Shown in pieces: positions 60,273-64,000 of a stretch of 64,000 bases of DNA. Numbering within the stretch: position 1 is the first letter of the stretch; every line of letters starts with the position of its first letter. A model generated the notes under the pieces. The model was not told where the DNA came from. It ran no database searches and saw only the letters and a program-made list of their open reading frames with translations. Location of the stretch: contig NZ_CADDWH010000001.1 of NCBI RefSeq assembly GCF_902809865.1, forward strand, positions 1,736,001-1,800,000, written 5' to 3'. Made by a program: the position numbers and the translations under genes. The DNA comes from Halobacillus sp. Marseille-Q1614. Lineage in GTDB: Bacteria > Bacillota > Bacilli > Bacillales > Halobacillaceae.

Positions 60273-61790
60273 TTATTTTTTACCAAACTGCGGAATTTTG
60301 TGATCGCCAAGGGCGACGTGGACCACTTGCATTTCTGTATAAAATTCAAAAGCATAATATCCGCCTTCACGCCCGATTCCACTGTGTTTTGAGCCGCCAA
60401 ACGGTGTTCTTAAATCACGTACATTCTGCGAGTTGATCCAGAGCATTCCGGCATCCACGGCCTGTGCCACCCTGTGACCGCGCTGGATGTCTTTTGTCCA
60501 GACATATCCGGCTAAACCGTAACGGACGTCATTCGCAAGCTCGATCACTTCTTCCTCATCACGGAACGTCATTACGGCTAGTACAGGTCCAAAGATCTCT
60601 TCCTGAACGACGCGCATTGAGTTATCTGCATTAAGTAAAATGGTAGGCGGAATGTAATTGCCAAGCTCATACTCTTCTGGAACATTTCCCTGGTAGACCT
60701 CACATCCTTCTTCCTTCGCGAGTTCCAAATATGACGCTACCTTCTTATAATGTTTTCTATGGATTAACGGTCCAACTTGAGTCGTATCATCAAGCGGGTC
60801 ACCGACACGAATATTATCGACTCGCTCTTTTAATGCTGTAATGAATTGTCCGGCCACATCTTCGTGAATATACAAGCGGGAGTTCGCAGTACAGCGCTCG
60901 CCGTTAAAGGAGAAAATCCCCCATGTACAGGCATCAAGGGCACGATCCAGGTCGGCATCATCAAAAACGATGATTGGTGATTTGCCCCCAAGCTCCATGG
61001 AGAAACGCTTCAATGCATCTGCTCCATTTTTCATAATCTCAGAACCTGTCGTCGTCTCACCTGTAAAAGAAATCAGCTCGACATCTTTATGTGCGACAAG
61101 AGATGCACCTGCTGTCTCACCAAAACCGTGAACGACATTAAACACTCCGTCAGGCAAGCCTGCCTGATCAATAATTTCAGCTAATTTGTTGGCCGTCAGC
61201 GGAGACCACTCGGCCGGTTTTAAAATCACCGTGTTACCTGTTGCAAGGGCAGGAGCGATTTTCCACGTTTCCAGCATGAACGGGGCATTCCACGGCGTAA
61301 TTAACCCCGCAACACCGACCGGCTTGTGAATTGTATAATTTAAAAATTCGTCATCGACCTGATAGGCATCACCGACCATCCGGCTTGAGACCATTTCCGC
61401 ATAAAAACGAAAGTTATGCGAAGCGCGGCTGACCATTTTTTTCGTAAGGCTTAACGGAAGACCTGTGTCATAAGACTCGAGCGGTGCCAGTTCTTCCGTG
61501 TATTCATCAATAAGATCAGCGATTTTATTGACGTATTTGAGGCGGTCGCTCTGCTTCATTTTTCCCCACTCGCCTTTAAACGCCTTCTTCGCCGCCAATG
61601 CTGCTTTATGGATGTCTTCTGCCCCTCCGGAAGCGACACTATTAATTTTTTCGTTTGTAAAAGGGCTGATGTTATCAAACTGCTGATGTGATGCTGCATC
61701 TACAAACTGTCCATCGATATAGAGCTGCACGTCCTGTACCCCAGCTATTGTTTTTCTTTTCAGCTCTGCTGCTGTTTGACTATTGGTCAT
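60273..61790 (-). CDS. hpaE: HpaE, 5-carboxymethyl-2-hydroxymuconate semialdehyde dehydrogenase
   Basis: HpaE oxidises the ring-cleavage semialdehyde with NAD. The 505-residue aldehyde dehydrogenase has the NAD loop FTGETTTGSEIM, the glutamate motif MELGGKSPIIVFDDAD, and the catalytic cysteine in FNGERCTANSRLYI. It is the promoter-proximal gene of the hpa operon, starts at ATG 61790 after GAGGAGG, and is divergent from a LysR gene. A cre site lies 20 bases upstream. Confidence 0.9.
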   Translation of the reverse strand: MTNSQTAAELKRKTIAGVQDVQLYIDGQFVDAASHQQFDNISPFTNEKINSVASGGAEDIHKAALAAKKAFKGEWGKMKQSDRLKYVNKIADLIDEYTEELAPLESYDTGLPLSLTKKMVSRASHNFRFYAEMVSSRMVGDAYQVDDEFLNYTIHKPVGVAGLITPWNAPFMLETWKIAPALATGNTVILKPAEWSPLTANKLAEIIDQAGLPDGVFNVVHGFGETAGASLVAHKDVELISFTGETTTGSEIMKNGADALKRFSMELGGKSPIIVFDDADLDRALDACTWGIFSFNGERCTANSRLYIHEDVAGQFITALKERVDNIRVGDPLDDTTQVGPLIHRKHYKKVASYLELAKEEGCEVYQGNVPEEYELGNYIPPTILLNADNSMRVVQEEIFGPVLAVMTFRDEEEVIELANDVRYGLAGYVWTKDIQRGHRVAQAVDAGMLWINSQNVRDLRTPFGGSKHSGIGREGGYYAFEFYTEMQVVHVALGDHKIPQFGKK

Positions 61791-61809
61791 TCCCATCCTC
61801 CTCGATTTT

Positions 61810-61823
61810 TGACAGCGCTTACT
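61810..61823. promoter_or_regulatory. cre site (CcpA) upstream of hpaE
   Basis: TGACAGCGCTTACT matches TGWNANCGNTNWCA at all but the last position. It is just upstream of hpaE, where CcpA would block transcription when preferred carbon sources are present. Confidence 0.65.
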
Positions 61824-61906
61824 TTTTACTCATGTAAAATCGCAAACCCTTACAAATAAAGATTTGCAAATATTCGATAAACTTTGTATATTCAAGTTAT
61901 CATATC

Positions 61907-61958
61907 GAAAAGTATATTAAAAATATGTATAATATCTACTTTTCATACTAAAAAAGTA
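61907..61958. promoter_or_regulatory. candidate LysR operator region
   Basis: AAAAGTA occurs three times around the divergent promoters, as GAAAAGTA (61907-61914), inverted TACTTTTC (61937-61944), and AAAAGTA (61952-61958). The inverted pairs could be LysR-type binding sites. Confidence 0.5.
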
Positions 61959-61983
61959 TTCATAAGCATTCGAAGGGAGTTAA

Positions 61984-62886
61984 ATGATGGACTTAAAACA
62001 ATTGCGTTATTTCCGGGCTGTTGCTGAAGAACAGCAAGTAACAAAGGCAGCCAAAAGACTTCATATGGCCCAGCCTCCGCTCAGCCAGCAAATTAAATTA
62101 ATGGAAGAAGAATTAAATTTAAAGCTGTTCGACCGCCAAGGAAGAAAGCTTGAGCTGACAAAAGCCGGAGAAATTCTTTTTGAAAAAGCGGGAAAAATCC
62201 TTCATGAGTTTAGTGAAACGATTGTGGAAGTAAAGGAAACTAGCGAAGGCATGCGAGGAAAAATGCATATTGGATCAACCAAATCGTGTTTTTCCTATTT
62301 GAGCAGCGCCTTTAAGCTTTTTAAAGCGCAGCACCCCAATATTACTTACCAGCTCAGGGAAGGAGATACTTATTTCCTTGAAGAGTGTATTAAAAAACGC
62401 GAAATTGAACTTGCGATTGTCCGGCTTCCTATGCAGTCCGATGAGTTCAACATTCTTAACATCCCCTCAGAACGATACATACTTGCAGCCCCCGATACGT
62501 GGAATATATCCAGCCACAACGAATTCATCGACTTTGAGGAGCTTCGTGATATTCCTCTTATGCTCCTCCATCGGATCAGTGGAAAAGGTCAATTTGAATT
62601 GATCGTAGAGGAGTGCCGCGCCCACGGAATAGAACCGAACATTATTTGTGAATGCCCTGATGCGGCGATGCTGCTGTCGCTGGTCGCAAACGGAGTCGGT
62701 GCCACCATCGTGCCTGAATCGACACTGAATGCTTTTGCTTTTTATAATGTAAAGAGCTATCAGCTGGCGGGAGCGAATATTAAGTCAGAGGCTGCAGTCA
62801 TATGGCACAAAGAACGCTATTTAACGAAAGCTTCACAGCGGCTGATTCAAGTGCTCGAAGACCAGGCGAACTGTGTAAGAAATTAA
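61984..62886 (+). CDS. LysR-family regulator of the hpa operon
   Basis: The 300-residue protein has the N-terminal winged helix-turn-helix of LysR regulators (MDLKQLRYFRAVAEEQQVTKAAKRLHMAQPPLSQQIKLMEEELNLKLFDRQGRKLELTKAGE) and a periplasmic-binding-like effector domain. It is transcribed divergently from hpaE with 194 bases between the starts, and inverted AAAAGTA repeats in between. It most likely activates the hpa operon in response to 4-hydroxyphenylacetate or a related aromatic acid; that role is inferred from position. The start could be either of two adjacent ATGs. Confidence 0.88.
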   Translation: MMDLKQLRYFRAVAEEQQVTKAAKRLHMAQPPLSQQIKLMEEELNLKLFDRQGRKLELTKAGEILFEKAGKILHEFSETIVEVKETSEGMRGKMHIGSTKSCFSYLSSAFKLFKAQHPNITYQLREGDTYFLEECIKKREIELAIVRLPMQSDEFNILNIPSERYILAAPDTWNISSHNEFIDFEELRDIPLMLLHRISGKGQFELIVEECRAHGIEPNIICECPDAAMLLSLVANGVGATIVPESTLNAFAFYNVKSYQLAGANIKSEAAVIWHKERYLTKASQRLIQVLEDQANCVRN

Positions 62887-62887
62887 A

Positions 62888-62920
62888 AAAAGCTGCCTCC
62901 TTATTTTGGAGACAGCTTTT
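62888..62920. terminator. bidirectional terminator
   Basis: Stem AAAGCTGCCTCC/GGAGACAGCTTT (one mismatch) with A and T runs outside, between the convergent LysR and hydrolase genes. Confidence 0.85.
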
Positions 62921-62923
62921 TTT

Positions 62924-64000
62924 CTATTGTCTTAATGGATCATAAGAGCGGAGCGGTAAGGTGAATTCACTGCCAAAATCATTTTTTCTGACTGCCTCTG
63001 GATTTAATATATCATCACCATTTGGTTTTTCTCCACCTTCTGCCCAATCCGTAAGGTCTGCAAATGCTTTGGTTTCCTCTTCAGGTGTAAACTCACAATG
63101 CCCCACTGCTCTTACAGCACGGCTGACCAGTAAGTCAGAATTTCCATTGACTGCTGCTCTTTGGGCATAAATTTGTTCCATTGAGAATGGTACAAAAAGA
63201 TCTCCAAGGGTATGAAGGGTAATAACAGGTACATCGAACTGGCCTGAGATATGAGGAATTTTTGACAAACCATTCTTATTTCTACCCTGGGGATCCGCTG
63301 AAATGTCAGGAATTAATTGAGCAATTTCCCGCTCCAGCTCAGATAGCTCTGGATCAGAATCCAGTTGATAGACCGAATCTGTATTATCAATAATGTTACC
63401 CGGCGTGCCATAAGAAGAGTTATCACGATAAAGCGTGAAAAGAAAATCCTTCCAGCGGCTAAAGGCGGCATCAAACAGTGGACGTTCTCCGCCAGACAGA
63501 TTCTCGGTGAGGTTACTCAGCATTTCTCCTTCCTCCGTCAGCATTCCTGTGTTCAACCCAAGTTCTTCCTTAATCTTAGGCACTACAGCCGTCTGATAGT
63601 CCAAAGGAGCAGGGAACTGAACCTCTACTCCCGCAAGCACCTGTGAAGCAAGGTTATAATCAGCGAAAAAATCAAATAGCTCAGCATCGCCCATTACCCC
63701 GCACATTGGTAAAGCTCCATCATAAGAATTCTGGTACTGTTCTATCATTGCACCGGTGATGTGGCCACCCATCGAGTGTCCGACAACATAAGTATTTTCC
63801 GGCCTGCCTACTTTCCCATGAAAAAAGTTTTCAAGGGCATGGGTATCTTTAACTCCTTGCTTTACATCATATCCGTTTTTACTGTAGCTGGAAGCCGCCC
63901 AGGCATAACCGTTCTCAAGAAGAAATTTCCTGAGGTTTGCCGGATTATCAACCGTTAATTCCTTTACCGCTTCATTTCGATATCCGTGTGCATAAAGAAC
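62924..64000 (-). CDS. alpha/beta hydrolase, partial (5' end outside the window)
   Basis: The minus-strand frame is open from 62924 to the right edge, so at least 358 residues are encoded and the start is missing. Visible parts are an oxyanion segment VLYAHGYRNEA near the edge, the nucleophile elbow VVGHSMGGHITGA at about 63745-63785, a long cap region, VPVITLHTLGDLFVPF with an acid-position aspartate, and AVGHCEFTPEE at the histidine position. It is a large serine esterase or peptidase-like hydrolase. Whether it is secreted cannot be judged because the N-terminus is absent. Confidence 0.82.
   Translation of the reverse strand, partial: VLYAHGYRNEAVKELTVDNPANLRKFLLENGYAWAASSYSKNGYDVKQGVKDTHALENFFHGKVGRPENTYVVGHSMGGHITGAMIEQYQNSYDGALPMCGVMGDAELFDFFADYNLASQVLAGVEVQFPAPLDYQTAVVPKIKEELGLNTGMLTEEGEMLSNLTENLSGGERPLFDAAFSRWKDFLFTLYRDNSSYGTPGNIIDNTDSVYQLDSDPELSELEREIAQLIPDISADPQGRNKNGLSKIPHISGQFDVPVITLHTLGDLFVPFSMEQIYAQRAAVNGNSDLLVSRAVRAVGHCEFTPEEETKAFADLTDWAEGGEKPNGDDILNPEAVRKNDFGSEFTLPLRSYDPLRQ

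Overview
The window looks like chromosomal DNA of a moderately halophilic, spore-forming, low-GC Gram-positive bacterium of the Bacillaceae (Halobacillus/Virgibacillus type). The reasons are an ectoine hydroxylase (ectD), an H-type small acid-soluble spore protein, a SleB-type LysM hydrolase, B. subtilis-style thiamine salvage genes, AGGAGG-type ribosome binding sites with frequent TTG/GTG starts, and many compact hairpin-plus-T-run terminators. I see no tRNA, rRNA, CRISPR array, prophage or complete insertion sequence.

Layout. 1-6.4 kb: a VOC protein, a YcxB-like protein, then the thiazole operon tenI-thiO-thiS-thiG-thiF behind a TPP riboswitch and terminator, and an ArsR/AHSA1 pair. 6.5-12.4 kb: a CitS/MalK-type two-component system, a 2-hydroxycarboxylate transporter, a CitE-like lyase and a class III CoA-transferase, which together read as an uptake and CoA-dependent cleavage route for a 2-hydroxyacid. 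12.5-28.6 kb: a NarK-type transporter, an orphan Nmad3 protein, DUF454, DUF4317, a two-gene small membrane-protein unit with a Shine-Dalgarno-masking hairpin, DUF2207, a secreted Xaa-Pro peptidase-like hydrolase, sspH, an amidohydrolase, a LysM cell-wall hydrolase, a catE-like dioxygenase with a large palindromic operator, and an iron-type alcohol dehydrogenase. 28.6-37.4 kb: a dispersed 50-bp repeat (two copies), purT and a lipoprotein nucleosidase that share PurBox-like sites, and thiamine-pyrimidine salvage (ylmB-tenA-ykoE-ykoD-ykoC) with two more TPP riboswitches, one of them atypical in its pyrimidine pocket.

37.5-55.3 kb is housekeeping and stress material: two STAS-domain stressosome-type proteins, a DUF819 transporter, acetyltransferase, copper-binding four-helix protein, hydrolase, a 5'-truncated GyrI-like gene, DHA2 efflux pump, SDR, DinB, a membrane-anchored lysozyme-like protein, ectD behind a good sigma-B-type promoter, and a thermitase-like subtilisin. 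55.4-62.9 kb: an upper-pathway 4-hydroxyphenylacetate operon (hpaE-hpaB-hpaD-hpaC, a RibF-like FAD synthetase, a DapA-like aldolase) with a divergent LysR gene and a cre site. The window ends inside an alpha/beta hydrolase gene.

The most unusual items are the Shine-Dalgarno-masking hairpin at 17.4 kb, the 50-bp element that sits just after stop codons in gene orientation, the atypical TPP riboswitch before an HMP-type importer, the 2-hydroxyacid CoA pathway, the orphan Nmad3 gene, and the FAD synthetase with a degenerate kinase domain inside the hpa operon. No wholly new multigene system is obvious. All family assignments come from reading the sequence, without database searches.
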